DNA of 64,000 nucleotides. Source: UBA6107 sp964533735. GTDB lineage: Bacteria > Chloroflexota > Anaerolineae > Anaerolineales > Anaerolineaceae. The stretch covers positions 434,001 through 498,000 of the forward strand of contig CAZHMD010000001.1 in assembly GCA_964533735.1 (NCBI GenBank). The letters are read 5' to 3'. The notes beneath the pieces were generated by a model that saw nothing but the letters and a program-made list of their open reading frames with translations, searched no databases and was not told the origin of the DNA. Numbering within the stretch: the first letter of the stretch is position 1; each line of letters starts with the position of its first letter. The position numbers were made by a program, and so were the translations under genes. Shown one piece after another: positions 34,485 through 45,319 of the stretch.

Positions 34485-36203
34485 TTATGGTGTCGTGGTC
34501 TTAAAAAGATCATTTCTAGCCCAGAGAATAATTTCCGTTTCCTTCATAGGTCCATCTCGAAAAACAATCCATTTGATCCAGTTCCAAATGGTCATATTCT
34601 GAACATCTGGCGATGAGGACCAGAGAATCTTCTCTCCGCGGTAGGAGGTTTCAGTAGATAAAGCAGTTTCTCTGTTTGTAACCAGTAAGGAGGAGGTGGT
34701 TTTTTGGTTTACCTGGTTTGAGAGTGAAAGTTTTTCCATATCCTTTAAAGCCCACCATAGTGACTGGGAATCCACACCTGCAACTTCAACGTCAATAGCG
34801 TATGCTTGTCCGCTGGTCCACCTGCCCTGATCGCTGACTATCTTTTGAAGTAATCCGTCACCAATCACAACAGGCTCACCTGCCCACAGCTCGGATTCAG
34901 CTGGAGAAGTCCAACCAGTGGCTTTCCATCCATTGCTGAAGATCATAAGTACCCCTAATAGCGCAAGGCTGAGTACCAGGCTTGTTTTGGCTGAGGAAGA
35001 AGTCCATCCCCATGTGAACAAGATGGTTATCGCAATCAGCAAGAACATTGGGAGGATGGCACCAATAATTTTGTTGCGGAAAAGAATCGGGTCGATCTCG
35101 GGAGCATTGGTGATATTTATAAGGTAATAGAACGAAAGACTTACCATTAGAAACGTAAATATTAATTGTGCCAGAGCTATAAGGCGATTATCGAAGCGAA
35201 GATTATTGATTAGGTTCGCCAGGAAATTGGCTGACAGAACCAATAAGGGTATGGTTGACCATCCTAGGTCTGCTGCATTCCTTGATGGATTGATCACCAC
35301 AACCAACAATGCCAGTGCCCACCAAACTCCAAGGAACCAGGTTTTACGTTCTTTTTTTAACAGTCCCAGAATTACTGCTGCTATCCCGAAAAACAATATT
35401 GGAATTTGCAGCCAGAAAACCGTAATAAAGAAATGGCCAATATCCAGGCTTGCTGATCCGGACCAGGATTCCAAATAATCTGCCAGGCTTCCCCCAATCC
35501 CATTAATCCCGCTCATTCGAAGGAAGAATTGACTGGTAATGATTAATGCAGTCGCGAGACCTGGCAGGATAAAGCGTTTCCAACCTGGGCGAAAATCGCT
35601 CTCCTGGGTTTCTATTGTTGTTGTCCATGAAGGGCGCAGTCCGATGAAGATTAGTCCTAGAACCACTATTCCCGGCCAGATGGCAGAGCCGCCAACCAGC
35701 GCAAGCCCTCCCGAAATACTAGCGCTAATCGGTTTTCGTTTGAGAAGAAATCCTATGCAGGCAAACAAGGACGTAATCCCAATTATCGAACTGCCTGCAG
35801 TGCGCGAGAGGCTGATCATGCCCGGATCGATCGCAACCAGGGCTGCCAATATGAGCGCAGTAACCTTTCCCATGGAGTCGCGGTACAAGACAGGCACGAG
35901 CGCCAGAAGGGATCCAAAAACTGCCGGCCAAAACCTTGCCCAGAAGTTGTTCCCTTCAAATATCCCAAATAACATGCTGGTCAGTCCCACATAACCGGGT
36001 TCACTGCCTATTGCAACCTGCTGTCCATTTGAGATGTCCAACGCCTGCAGCGCATGGAAGGCTTCGCCATCAGATAATCCCTGGTCACCCAATAGCACAA
36101 ATCTGAAAGAGATCGCGATTATCAATATGATGGCAAAGACCACCACTTCATAGGAGATTGTTCGGTGCCGGGTTGTAAATAAAGGCAATCGATTATTTTC
36201 CAT
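34485..36203 (-). CDS. GT39-like (GT-C) membrane glycosyltransferase
   Basis: A 572-residue protein with about 12 predicted TM segments and a C-terminal soluble part (about 430-572). After the first TM the acidic loop LGDQGLSDGEAFHALQALD matches the position of the catalytic Asp/Glu of GT39/PMT-like enzymes, which use a polyprenyl-phosphate sugar donor on the outer face of the membrane. The ATG at 36203 overlaps the stop of the DUF2298 gene by 11 bases; a GTG 10 codons earlier is possible. It is the last of three related large membrane proteins in the surface-glycan locus. Donor and acceptor cannot be read from sequence. Confidence 0.75.
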   Translation of the reverse strand: MENNRLPLFTTRHRTISYEVVVFAIILIIAISFRFVLLGDQGLSDGEAFHALQALDISNGQQVAIGSEPGYVGLTSMLFGIFEGNNFWARFWPAVFGSLLALVPVLYRDSMGKVTALILAALVAIDPGMISLSRTAGSSIIGITSLFACIGFLLKRKPISASISGGLALVGGSAIWPGIVVLGLIFIGLRPSWTTTIETQESDFRPGWKRFILPGLATALIITSQFFLRMSGINGIGGSLADYLESWSGSASLDIGHFFITVFWLQIPILFFGIAAVILGLLKKERKTWFLGVWWALALLVVVINPSRNAADLGWSTIPLLVLSANFLANLINNLRFDNRLIALAQLIFTFLMVSLSFYYLINITNAPEIDPILFRNKIIGAILPMFLLIAITILFTWGWTSSSAKTSLVLSLALLGVLMIFSNGWKATGWTSPAESELWAGEPVVIGDGLLQKIVSDQGRWTSGQAYAIDVEVAGVDSQSLWWALKDMEKLSLSNQVNQKTTSSLLVTNRETALSTETSYRGEKILWSSSPDVQNMTIWNWIKWIVFRDGPMKETEIILWARNDLFKTTTP

Positions 36204-38775
36204 AATTTGCCGGAACCTCGTAAATGGTGACACTTCCGTTGGAGTAGATCAGGTCAAACAGCGCGTCGAACTTCTCCCTGGCAACCTTGTATTGGATCAA
36301 CTCGAGATTTCCCAGGTAGATATAACGAATCTTGTATTTCTGGATGATCGTCATAGCTTCATCCGCTGAGGTTGTTTCATACAAAGTGCTGATATCCCCC
36401 GCCCGGTTACCCATTTCTTCTGCACCGCCGCGCCATTGACTCTCGTGCCCCGGCCACCCCAGCACCGTCGGAAAGCCGCTGCGGGTGGATATTCTCGCGT
36501 AATCCGTATAACTGCCGCCAACCGCTTCCGCGATGATCCCTTTTTCCTTGGTTCCCAGCCAGTTGAACGCCAGATAGTCGTCCGGATTGGAACGGGATAA
36601 ATATTCATTGCCGTCCAGCGTCCATACCATTGGAGAAAATTGACTGGTTTTGTTCAGGAGCATGACAACGGGATAAGCCATCCCCGCCAAAATCAATGCA
36701 GTCCAAAAAACAGAAAACAAGGCGAATTTCCAGCGTTTTAATGCTGCCAACACTTCGATACTTGCAAATGCTGCCGCAATCGACCAGAACATCCACGCCT
36801 GGAAATAAAATTTAAAAATCGTATTCATGCGTGTGCCGAATTGATCACGAAGGTAAAAGTATTCAGGGAATATGGTCAACCCCAGCCCGAATAAGATCAG
36901 GATGAGTATAAATATTTTGATATTCGGTTCCCGTTGATGCTCAATATCTGGAGATTCAACCTCGGCATCTACTCCAACCGATGTTTTTTTTCCAGCCAGC
37001 AATCCCCAAACGATCGCGAGTAATCCAGCCAGCGTCAGCCACGCGCCCGGGGAGACAATCCTGCGGGTAATGGATTCCTGGATGATTGCCAACACGGAAT
37101 AATTTCCGTGTGAACCGGAAAAAGCCTGTCCGCCCATAACCATTTTTGTCCCAAGTTCTGCTAAGAATGCATTTGAGGATGTCGACAGGTTTTCTCCAAG
37201 AGTGGATAGGTTCAAGATTATTAATCCCCACAGAGTGGAAAGTAAAAACAAACCGAGGAAGCAGAAGGCCGCGAACTTGATGCCTTTCATGGGTGAAAAT
37301 GGAATTTCCTTCTGCCTTATCGTAAACACAAGCCAGATCAGTATCAAACTCAGGAATATCCCGAACATAATCCAAAAGTTGATCCCCCTGGTCATGTATT
37401 CCAGGCTTGGTAATATCCCGCCCGCTTGTGACTGGAAGCCGATATAGAAAGGCAGGAACAGAACAACACCCGCGACACCCAACACGATACCATTTAACAA
37501 GAACTCCCACACCCGTGCCCTGGACCAGCCTGCCTCTTGAATCCGCTTATATAGGACCACCACCACAAACAATCCGACATAGATTGGAAAATCCCATGTG
37601 TTTAAGAACGCCAGGCTTCCCAGGATTAGGACGGTTAACCACGATTCCCATCTTCGCAGCCAGGAGAATGATATGGGAAAAGGAAATTCTTTTTTTTCAA
37701 TTGTCAAAAACAAATTAATCGCCATTGCCAGTGCCAACAAGCAGAAAGGCATAGCAAGGAGATGCGGGTGCAAGTCCGAAAGCAGGTAAGTGAAGAACGG
37801 GAACTCGTCGATCACCTCGATGTTACCCCCGCTCATGCTAATGTCCTGGATGACCCGCGATCCCCGCCACCACAGCCATCCGGTCGTACGGTTGGGCATC
37901 CAGGAAATTGGTTCAATGGGCGCTATGTTTAGCTCTAATATGGATAACCAGCTCCAAAATCGCGAGGTTAAGCTGCCGTCCGCACCAGTCGTCCAGAAGA
38001 ATCTCTTGGCATAAAGAATTTCCAGCAAACCTTCCAGGTTGCCCAGCAGCAGGAGAAAAAACGGACCCAGTATTGCACCTGACCGGGCGACCTTTTTAAT
38101 TGTCTTGTCCGTGATTGTTACTTCTGATCTGGATTTGCGTGCTTGCCAGGCATGGATCAGGTCATGCAGGACCCCGTAAACTGCAGCGGCGGTCATCCCG
38201 AACCACAAGGATGAACTCAGGTTGAAGGCCACCGAGGAAGCCACGCCTGTAACCCTGGTAAGCATGGAGACCAGCACATATCCGAAGTAGTAATAGGATA
38301 TCGCGTAACCGGATAACCACGGGTCTTGTGGAGGAAATGAGTCTGACTGCAGAATGGAATTGACAAAAGCCAGTTCCATCGGTTTCTCGGTATACGCTGC
38401 TTCAGGGTTGGCAGCGCGCACAACAGTCCATCCCGCGAAGAACACGAAGAAGACCACTTCCACCACCACTGCGGTCTTCCAGTTTAGTTTGAACCACTCT
38501 TTTAATAGTGTCCTGGTGTTTCCGCGGAGCAGAATCAAAGAGCAGATAACTAATACTCCCAAACCGAGGATTACGCCTCCGAGATCATTCTGTAGGATAC
38601 CGAGTGAACCTAAAATCCAGAATGAATATCCCCATACTAGAAGGCTGAGCGGTCTGAGGAACGCGTATCCCCTGCTTGCCAGGCGGGGAAAAAATCGAAA
38701 CGCGATTGGAAGGGAAAACACCCCCACAAGAGTGATAATCCCATACCAATTCAAGAAGGCTAAAACGTCTTTCAA
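36193..38775 (-). CDS. DUF2298 (Chlor_Arch_YYY) membrane protein
   Basis: An 860-residue protein with about 18 TM segments. The YYY motif that names the family is visible in YAISYYYFGYVLV at about residues 155-167, after NSILQSDSFPPQDPWLSGY, with the aromatic/acidic SDLHPHLLAMPF further on. The family is known from Chloroflexi and Archaea and has GT-C-like topology; the function is not established, but membrane glycosyl transfer is a fair inference. The start is TTG 38775 with GAGG five bases upstream. It is a paralogue of the C-terminal half of the next upstream gene, with both YYY regions followed by the same order of motifs. Confidence 0.88.
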   Translation of the reverse strand: MKDVLAFLNWYGIITLVGVFSLPIAFRFFPRLASRGYAFLRPLSLLVWGYSFWILGSLGILQNDLGGVILGLGVLVICSLILLRGNTRTLLKEWFKLNWKTAVVVEVVFFVFFAGWTVVRAANPEAAYTEKPMELAFVNSILQSDSFPPQDPWLSGYAISYYYFGYVLVSMLTRVTGVASSVAFNLSSSLWFGMTAAAVYGVLHDLIHAWQARKSRSEVTITDKTIKKVARSGAILGPFFLLLLGNLEGLLEILYAKRFFWTTGADGSLTSRFWSWLSILELNIAPIEPISWMPNRTTGWLWWRGSRVIQDISMSGGNIEVIDEFPFFTYLLSDLHPHLLAMPFCLLALAMAINLFLTIEKKEFPFPISFSWLRRWESWLTVLILGSLAFLNTWDFPIYVGLFVVVVLYKRIQEAGWSRARVWEFLLNGIVLGVAGVVLFLPFYIGFQSQAGGILPSLEYMTRGINFWIMFGIFLSLILIWLVFTIRQKEIPFSPMKGIKFAAFCFLGLFLLSTLWGLIILNLSTLGENLSTSSNAFLAELGTKMVMGGQAFSGSHGNYSVLAIIQESITRRIVSPGAWLTLAGLLAIVWGLLAGKKTSVGVDAEVESPDIEHQREPNIKIFILILILFGLGLTIFPEYFYLRDQFGTRMNTIFKFYFQAWMFWSIAAAFASIEVLAALKRWKFALFSVFWTALILAGMAYPVVMLLNKTSQFSPMVWTLDGNEYLSRSNPDDYLAFNWLGTKEKGIIAEAVGGSYTDYARISTRSGFPTVLGWPGHESQWRGGAEEMGNRAGDISTLYETTSADEAMTIIQKYKIRYIYLGNLELIQYKVAREKFDALFDLIYSNGSVTIYEVPANYGK

Positions 38776-38791
38776 TTATTCCTCAGCATGT

Positions 38792-41700
38792 TCAATGCAT
38801 AACCTGGTAGATGACGGTATCCAGTTCACGGTAAACCTCGGTCCAATATTCGCCGTTATATTGGTCGAATTTTAATAATCCATTGCCGGGGTAATACGCC
38901 TGTTCCAGTTGACCCAGAATGATGTACTCAACCTCATATTCTTCAATAAACTTGCGTGCAATCGCAACATCTTCTGTCAGGTAAAATTCGGGGATCTCAA
39001 CCAGGCGGTCGGCAATTCCATTGTAATCAATCGCCCCGCGCTGCTGCCGCTGATGCCAATTCCATCCCAATACCCCGGGAAGACCTGTGTAAATCGTATA
39101 ACGGTTCCCCCATTTGTATTCAACAGTATTGGCTTCAACTATCACAGAGGAACCCTGGACGTTTTGCTGCATCCATTGAATGGCTCGGTAGTCCTGGCTT
39201 AAGTCCATCAACATGTCCATATCGGCATATGTGGATGTCTTCATGAACTCGAGCCCATCCAGTGTTCTAGGAGTCATGGGTGACATGCGGTCGCGCATCT
39301 TGTCAGTGGCAGCAGTTACAGGATACAGGCTGGCACCGATGAGTAAGATAGCCAGTGCTGCCTGCCAGGTCGAAACCATGCCTTCCTGCCACACTGTCTT
39401 CACCGCTGGCATTAGCCACAACAATGCCGCCGCAGCGCTGACACTGAGCAATGTCCATGCCTGGTAATAGAATTTGAATACAGTATTCATGCGTCCCACG
39501 TCGCCAACCAGTACGAATAGTTCAACAAATAATGTCAGCACCAGGGCGGTTCCGATCATGAAATGCACGATGCGTTTCTGGTCAGTCTGGCCGGGACGCA
39601 TTAATAAGATCAAATCCCAGGCAGCCAGCAGTCCAACCATCCAGCCAATTTTTATTCCCAGTAACGTCAGCAGGATCAGGATGGCAGCCAATAACATTGT
39701 CAATACTTGTAAATAAACCAGGTATGGTTTTATCTTTTTGAGTGAAGAAGCGGGAGTAGCTGCCAGCCATTCTCGCGTTTCCCACACGAACCAGGTTACT
39801 ATCAGGAATAGCGGCAGACCCCAGTGCACCAGGTATGAACTTAAGGGTGAATGGTCTCCCATCCACCTGTCAATGCTGCCGTAAGCCTGGGCGTAGTATT
39901 TTGAGAATGGCAGGAAGAAAACACTTGAAACCACCAACAGAAAAGCAATAACGAGAAAAATATAACCAACTTTTCTCAACCAGGATGGCCACTGCGGGAG
40001 TAGTCTTTGAGGTGGTTCGCCATGGCGCAAGATCGTGTACGTAATCGACGCGATGATCAAACCCAGGTAGGTCGGTAAATCCCATGTGTTAGTCGTCCTC
40101 AGAATTCCCAGGCACAATCCGCCAAACAGCAGCGTCACCAGCACTTCAATTGTGAATCGAACTGGACTCATGCCCTTTCTATCCCACCTGTTATACAGGA
40201 TGCTGATCGCCCATCCCAGCACCAGGATGGTGATCGGCAGCGCAATCATATGGGCATGCAGGTCAGCATAAGTGAACGTAAAGAATGGGAATTCAGTGAT
40301 TGTATCCCCAGGAAGTGCTCGAGAAGGCGTCCAATACCATTCTCCAATACCTACGGGCAGGTTGGCACCTTTAGCATATTCTGCCAATCCCTTAATGAAC
40401 CAGGTGATATGCTCAAACAGTTTTGCGCCTTCGATCGTCCCACCTGGCGCGGTGATTTTTTGAAACGCCTGCCAGATCATTCTTACCGAACCCAGGTTGC
40501 CAATGATCAGCGCAAAGATAAGGCTAATGACACCTGCAGAAAAGCTTCTCCTGTCGGAAATCCTGGTTTCTTCCTTCGTCGGGGATTCGCTGCTTGTGAT
40601 CCTGCGGTGTATCAAGTTCCAGCCAATGCTGAATGCGCCTAGCCCGGTTAATGCAAAAAGTGTTGGAATAATAAAGTTGTACGCCACCGCGGGGATGATT
40701 CCTAACAACTTGGTCGGCACCGCTGCGATCACAAAACCAAAGTAGTAGTAATTGATATATCCACCTGCATACCATGGATCATACGGCGGGAATACAGTGC
40801 TCTTGAGCACCGCCGTAAAGTAGGACAGGTCCATCGGTTTTTCACCGCCCCGCCATGGATGCCACAGGTCCGGATTGCTCCAGCGGATGAACAGCATCAA
40901 CGCAAATAGCGCCAGCATCACCAGTTCAACTTTTAAGAAATACCGTTTTCTTGTTTGGAACTCCAACAGTATCCCTTCCCGCTGTTGGTATGCCAGGAAT
41001 CCGTTGAGGATTACCAGTCCGGAAATCACGCCTATGATTGTCAATCGCGAGAATTGCCCGCCAACCGAGGCGATCAACCACGTGAAGTAAGCCAGGAGCA
41101 GTATCGCCGTCAACCTGCTGAAGGGATACCCCTTATCGGGTAACCCCTTGAAAACCAACCTGACAAGAGGGTACACGATCAATCCCATCAGGCTGATAAC
41201 CAGGTACCACACCAGCAGCGCCAGCCAGGGGTAAACGTTCAATGCAGAAGTTGCCGGGAACAATTCAGCCCAGGTACCGCCAGAGGTTTGAACTCTTTCC
41301 GCCTCATCCGAAAGGAATAAATTACCCTTAAAATCACTGGCCTGCTTGGGAGTCAGGTTTACGACATTCCCAAGGTCCACACTCCCCAGGATCTGCCTGA
41401 CCGCATCTTGATTGTAAGAGTCTGTCTTTTGGAAGATCAGTACCTTCGGGTGGTCATACACAGTAAATGCTTCTTCAGCAAGCTGATCATTGATATTCCA
41501 CTTGCCGAGGTTAGGATCACTCTGGAACACTGCGGTCAGCTCAAATCCCAAATTGCCCGTGAACATTTCTGGCTTCGCCACGGCGTAACACCAGAGGATA
41601 TCCTTGCCTTCGGGACAGCCCAGTAGTGAGCGATAATAGGCGCTGGTTAACGGATAGCGTTCCGGTACTCGCACCGTTGTTCCCCACTGCCGGTTGGAAG

Positions 41701-44128
41701 TGATGAGAATCACATCCGATTGGTCCAGAGTTTCATAAAATCGCTCCAACTTCTCTGCGTTATCGTTCCAGTACATTTCCAGGTTGCGGTTGTTACCGTA
41801 TAAACCAGTCTCATAACCGAATGGGCCGTATCCGAGCATCCCCAGGGGTATTGCATCATCCCAGGAGGATTCCATCACCAGCGCGTCGTTGAAGAATCCG
41901 AGTGCTCCTGCTTCCGCATCAAGAGCAAGCTGAATGATATAGACTTTCCCCTTTTCTAGTACTGCGGGTTTTTCAAGCTCCAGCCAGCGGGTCTCCCCGC
42001 GTGGGTCATCTTCTCCCGCGCTAAATTGGTCATTAATCGAACCATATCCTAATGGTTTGTCCCGCTGTGCCGGATCGAAGATAGACACAACGAGTGTTTT
42101 CTCGTCCGGCAGACTGAGGATATCGCTGACGTGACCGAACTGGATCTTTGCCACCGCCCCGTCTTCTTGTGCGGTGAAGGTGCCCTCAAATGGGGTGTCG
42201 GCGGTTAATCGATGCACTGGCTGTGAGAAATACCGGGTTCGCTCGCCAGATTGTGAAGCAATCTCTAGAGAGACTCCTCCATCAATTTTGAGAATTGTGT
42301 TGAGTTCTGCTACCTCTAGCACCAGCTCGTAATATTTTCCCTTCTCAAGTTTAGCCGGGAAATCAAATGGAATTTCAACTGCGCCGCCCTGGATATCCAT
42401 CGAAGTATCAAATACAGATTGGTAAAAACCGCTGGCTTTGAAATTTGCGCCATTCGTGAGGGGTTCGCGAATATACACCAATAACGAAATTGGATTAACA
42501 TTTTCCTGGGCTGCAAGAACATGTTCTATCTTAAATTCAGTGACAGTCACATCCTCTGCTGGGGTATATCCATACACATACGGTTTTTCAGAAGAAATAT
42601 ACGCCGAGTTCTGATAGGCAACCGGCTGCATGAATTGCATGCCGGATTTCGGATCCACCTGCAGATTTATTGCTGCAGGGATATGACCGTAAATCCATTC
42701 AGAAGCAGCCACTCGCGTCACCGGTCGGGTGTAGATCCTTGTAAATGCAAATGCCCACAATGCACTTGAAATTATGGTGACAACTAACAGAATTACTGAG
42801 ATTACTTTGTTCCAGTGAAAATTGATTCTGGTTAATTTCCTCACCGGATTTGGCACTGAATCCCACAATCTCAGGATAAACCAGGCAGCGATCAAAGCTA
42901 ATGCAGGATAAATTGGCATCTGGTAGCGCATAGCCCGCACTGGATTGATTGACTGGGTAATAAAAACGAAGGACACCCAGAAGAAGATCAATAGGTGTTT
43001 TTTCCAATCCCCTTTAAATGACCGCCAGGCCATCCAGACAAAACCAGCCCACGCGGTTAGCCCCAGCGGTAGCCCCAGGCCCCATTTGACTATGTTCGTC
43101 CAGGCAAACGTGATCGGTCGCCGTGCCCATTGAAACGCATATGGTACATCCACCTCACCGCTGCTGATATGGCTTAATTCCTTAAGGTTATTGATCCAAT
43201 TCTTATTGATACTTAAGCCAAAGAAACCTGGTCCCATGAAGGAATAGGGTTGGAAAAACCGAAAGGTGAAAAAGGCAATAACTCCCGCCAGCACCAGATT
43301 CCTGAGGATGTACCCGGTCTCTGCCTCTCGGTTTTCCGGTTTGAGGTTGAGGTAGTACACCAATGAACTCAAGGGAAGGACTAACGCCAGAGCGTATACA
43401 CTTACCTTGGATGCCAGGGCCATCCCAAAGAATAATCCAAACATGGCGTAGGGTACAAACGGGTGCCAATTTTCCAGCCACCAGGTCTTTTTTTCAGGAG
43501 ACTCAGGCTTGGGCTCATCGGGTAAATTGCTTCTGCTATTCTTCGCCATACTGATACACAATGCTGCATAAATGGACACATAAACAAAAAAGGTAGCAAA
43601 GGTGTCAACGGCAAAAAAGTGAGAGAGTTGAATTGGTAAAACAGACAGAGCAAAAAACAATGCTGCCAGCAATCCTACCCTGGCATTACGGTACAGTTTC
43701 CTCCCTATCAGAAATATAAAAAGAATCGTTCCAAGGTCGAAGATCCCAGACAACACCCTGCCTACAACGTGTATCTGGTCATATCCGGTCCGTCCGAGCC
43801 ATTGACCAACATACCGCACGATGAATATCGGCAGTGTTCCGTAAACATAAAAGTTATAGCCCCGATTATTGGGGTTTAAGCTGGAATTGGCTGTGTCAAA
43901 ATACTCGGAGAGCGATTTAACCGGAGTGATGCTTGACTCCACCATGGTTAAAAATCGTTCATCCGGGTGCAGATGATGGTTGTCGTCCCATTCGATACCC
44001 GTGAATCTAAAATAGGCTCCAATTAACAAGACGCCAAGCAGCAGCACATTCCAAACCCAGGAGATTCTTGGAAGGTTCCGCGGGATTTTCTTTGCCCGGA
44101 TTGTATTGATCTCTGACTCAGTTGTCAC
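38792..44128 (-). CDS. Giant membrane protein: GT39/PMT-like domain fused to DUF2298
   Basis: A 1,778-residue protein. Residues 1 to about 520 are a GT-C domain of the PMT_2 type with the acidic first loop (NHHLHPDERFLTMVESS, about 50-66) and about ten TM segments. About 520-960 is a largely soluble, beta-rich region with two jelly-roll-like repeats. From about 980 to the end is a DUF2298 domain with its YYY motif near residue 1126 (GGYINYYYFGFVIA). The start is GTG 44128, with GGAG eight bases upstream. It lies beside a DUF2298 paralogue and GT4, epimerase and flippase-like genes, implying assembly of a surface glycan or glycolipid on a polyprenyl carrier. The roles of the two catalytic-looking halves are inferred only. 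Confidence 0.85.
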   Translation of the reverse strand: MTTESEINTIRAKKIPRNLPRISWVWNVLLLGVLLIGAYFRFTGIEWDDNHHLHPDERFLTMVESSITPVKSLSEYFDTANSSLNPNNRGYNFYVYGTLPIFIVRYVGQWLGRTGYDQIHVVGRVLSGIFDLGTILFIFLIGRKLYRNARVGLLAALFFALSVLPIQLSHFFAVDTFATFFVYVSIYAALCISMAKNSRSNLPDEPKPESPEKKTWWLENWHPFVPYAMFGLFFGMALASKVSVYALALVLPLSSLVYYLNLKPENREAETGYILRNLVLAGVIAFFTFRFFQPYSFMGPGFFGLSINKNWINNLKELSHISSGEVDVPYAFQWARRPITFAWTNIVKWGLGLPLGLTAWAGFVWMAWRSFKGDWKKHLLIFFWVSFVFITQSINPVRAMRYQMPIYPALALIAAWFILRLWDSVPNPVRKLTRINFHWNKVISVILLVVTIISSALWAFAFTRIYTRPVTRVAASEWIYGHIPAAINLQVDPKSGMQFMQPVAYQNSAYISSEKPYVYGYTPAEDVTVTEFKIEHVLAAQENVNPISLLVYIREPLTNGANFKASGFYQSVFDTSMDIQGGAVEIPFDFPAKLEKGKYYELVLEVAELNTILKIDGGVSLEIASQSGERTRYFSQPVHRLTADTPFEGTFTAQEDGAVAKIQFGHVSDILSLPDEKTLVVSIFDPAQRDKPLGYGSINDQFSAGEDDPRGETRWLELEKPAVLEKGKVYIIQLALDAEAGALGFFNDALVMESSWDDAIPLGMLGYGPFGYETGLYGNNRNLEMYWNDNAEKLERFYETLDQSDVILITSNRQWGTTVRVPERYPLTSAYYRSLLGCPEGKDILWCYAVAKPEMFTGNLGFELTAVFQSDPNLGKWNINDQLAEEAFTVYDHPKVLIFQKTDSYNQDAVRQILGSVDLGNVVNLTPKQASDFKGNLFLSDEAERVQTSGGTWAELFPATSALNVYPWLALLVWYLVISLMGLIVYPLVRLVFKGLPDKGYPFSRLTAILLLAYFTWLIASVGGQFSRLTIIGVISGLVILNGFLAYQQREGILLEFQTRKRYFLKVELVMLALFALMLFIRWSNPDLWHPWRGGEKPMDLSYFTAVLKSTVFPPYDPWYAGGYINYYYFGFVIAAVPTKLLGIIPAVAYNFIIPTLFALTGLGAFSIGWNLIHRRITSSESPTKEETRISDRRSFSAGVISLIFALIIGNLGSVRMIWQAFQKITAPGGTIEGAKLFEHITWFIKGLAEYAKGANLPVGIGEWYWTPSRALPGDTITEFPFFTFTYADLHAHMIALPITILVLGWAISILYNRWDRKGMSPVRFTIEVLVTLLFGGLCLGILRTTNTWDLPTYLGLIIASITYTILRHGEPPQRLLPQWPSWLRKVGYIFLVIAFLLVVSSVFFLPFSKYYAQAYGSIDRWMGDHSPLSSYLVHWGLPLFLIVTWFVWETREWLAATPASSLKKIKPYLVYLQVLTMLLAAILILLTLLGIKIGWMVGLLAAWDLILLMRPGQTDQKRIVHFMIGTALVLTLFVELFVLVGDVGRMNTVFKFYYQAWTLLSVSAAAALLWLMPAVKTVWQEGMVSTWQAALAILLIGASLYPVTAATDKMRDRMSPMTPRTLDGLEFMKTSTYADMDMLMDLSQDYRAIQWMQQNVQGSSVIVEANTVEYKWGNRYTIYTGLPGVLGWNWHQRQQRGAIDYNGIADRLVEIPEFYLTEDVAIARKFIEEYEVEYIILGQLEQAYYPGNGLLKFDQYNGEYWTEVYRELDTVIYQVMH

Positions 44129-44152
44129 ACTGCTAACTCCGCATCAATGAAA

Positions 44153-45313
44153 TTAATTTAATTCTTGTTTGATCTCATCAAATAAAAGCTCATATTCCTT
44201 GGCAACACTTTCCGGATTGTACATGGAAAAATCAGTCTGCGGTGTGCTGTAAGAGGACTTTTGATCCAAGACTTCCAGGATTGAGTCTGCTAAAGCATTA
44301 GCATCTCCTATTGGAAATATCTTACCCATTTTATGTATCATCACCGGCTGCCTGACTCCCGGCAGGCTGGATGCCACGCAGGGAACTCCATTCATCATTG
44401 CCTCGATCTGCACAAGACCGAAGGCTTCTGTTGAATTAAGACTCGGCAGTACAAGAATGTCCAGGTTTGGGAAGAATGCCGCCATTTGGCGTGGATCTAA
44501 AGAACCCAGGAATTGCCAGTTACCACTATCCTCGTAATTTCTAATTTTCTGCGTTAACCGCTGAAAATAATCTTCTTCGCCGATTATATTTTGATAAGGT
44601 CCTACGAACTGCACCAGCGCGTTGGGATGTCTCTTGAGTACTTTGGGAAGCGCATTTAACAGTATTTCTACACCCTTTTCTGTAGCAAACCTGGCAGCCA
44701 TTCCAATGACAGGGTGTCGATTCTCAGGGTTGTGTAAATGTTCAAATTCACTGATTAATTTTGGCGTCGCTTCTGGCAGTATTACAGGTGGGGGAATGAT
44801 CTTCACCTTGTGAAGTTGTTTTTTCAAGTACGGAGAATTTTCCGCATAATCCCGGGTGTAAGTAACAATCCGGTGGGTGAAGACCGCTGTCAACCAATTC
44901 ATAAAACTTACCGCCAGGTTGGCCATGCGGTTTAATAAACCTGGTGGCAGTAGCAGATCACAGTGATACGTGATGACAGTGGGTTTCTTCAACAGCCGTC
45001 CCCTCAGGGAAATTCCAGCCGCGTCGAATTGCGGCAGGTGAAGTTGGATTACATCTGTTTCGGCGGCAAGTTTTGAAGCCAGCCTGCCAAAGGACGGCAT
45101 GATCACGCCTTTGCTCAGCCGAAAAAGCACAGGTACGCGTATTATCCTGAAGTTGTCACACACTTCTTTCCGAGGGAGTGATTTGTCAAATTGGGAAGTT
45201 AAAATCGTAACGTCATGCCCTAATTTGGCAAAAGCTTTTGCCAATCGTTGAGCGTAGATCGTTAATCCGCTGATGTGCGGACGGTAATATGTCAGAACGA
45301 TCAAAATCTTCAT
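44153..45313 (-). CDS. Glycosyltransferase family 4
   Basis: A 386-residue GT-B enzyme. The acceptor half opens MKILIVLTYYRPHISGLTIY, with GH at the end of the first helix (KLGHDVTILTSQF). The donor half has IGMAARFATEKGVEILLNAL and the E-x7-E region NSTEAFGLVQIEAMMNGVP, the signature of GT4 retaining transferases using nucleotide sugars at the inner membrane face. It follows the epimerase gene by six bases and precedes the giant GT-C gene by 24 bases. It probably adds a sugar to the lipid carrier before export. The sugar is unknown. Confidence 0.92.
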   Translation of the reverse strand: MKILIVLTYYRPHISGLTIYAQRLAKAFAKLGHDVTILTSQFDKSLPRKEVCDNFRIIRVPVLFRLSKGVIMPSFGRLASKLAAETDVIQLHLPQFDAAGISLRGRLLKKPTVITYHCDLLLPPGLLNRMANLAVSFMNWLTAVFTHRIVTYTRDYAENSPYLKKQLHKVKIIPPPVILPEATPKLISEFEHLHNPENRHPVIGMAARFATEKGVEILLNALPKVLKRHPNALVQFVGPYQNIIGEEDYFQRLTQKIRNYEDSGNWQFLGSLDPRQMAAFFPNLDILVLPSLNSTEAFGLVQIEAMMNGVPCVASSLPGVRQPVMIHKMGKIFPIGDANALADSILEVLDQKSSYSTPQTDFSMYNPESVAKEYELLFDEIKQELN

Positions 45314-45319
45314 GTCAGA

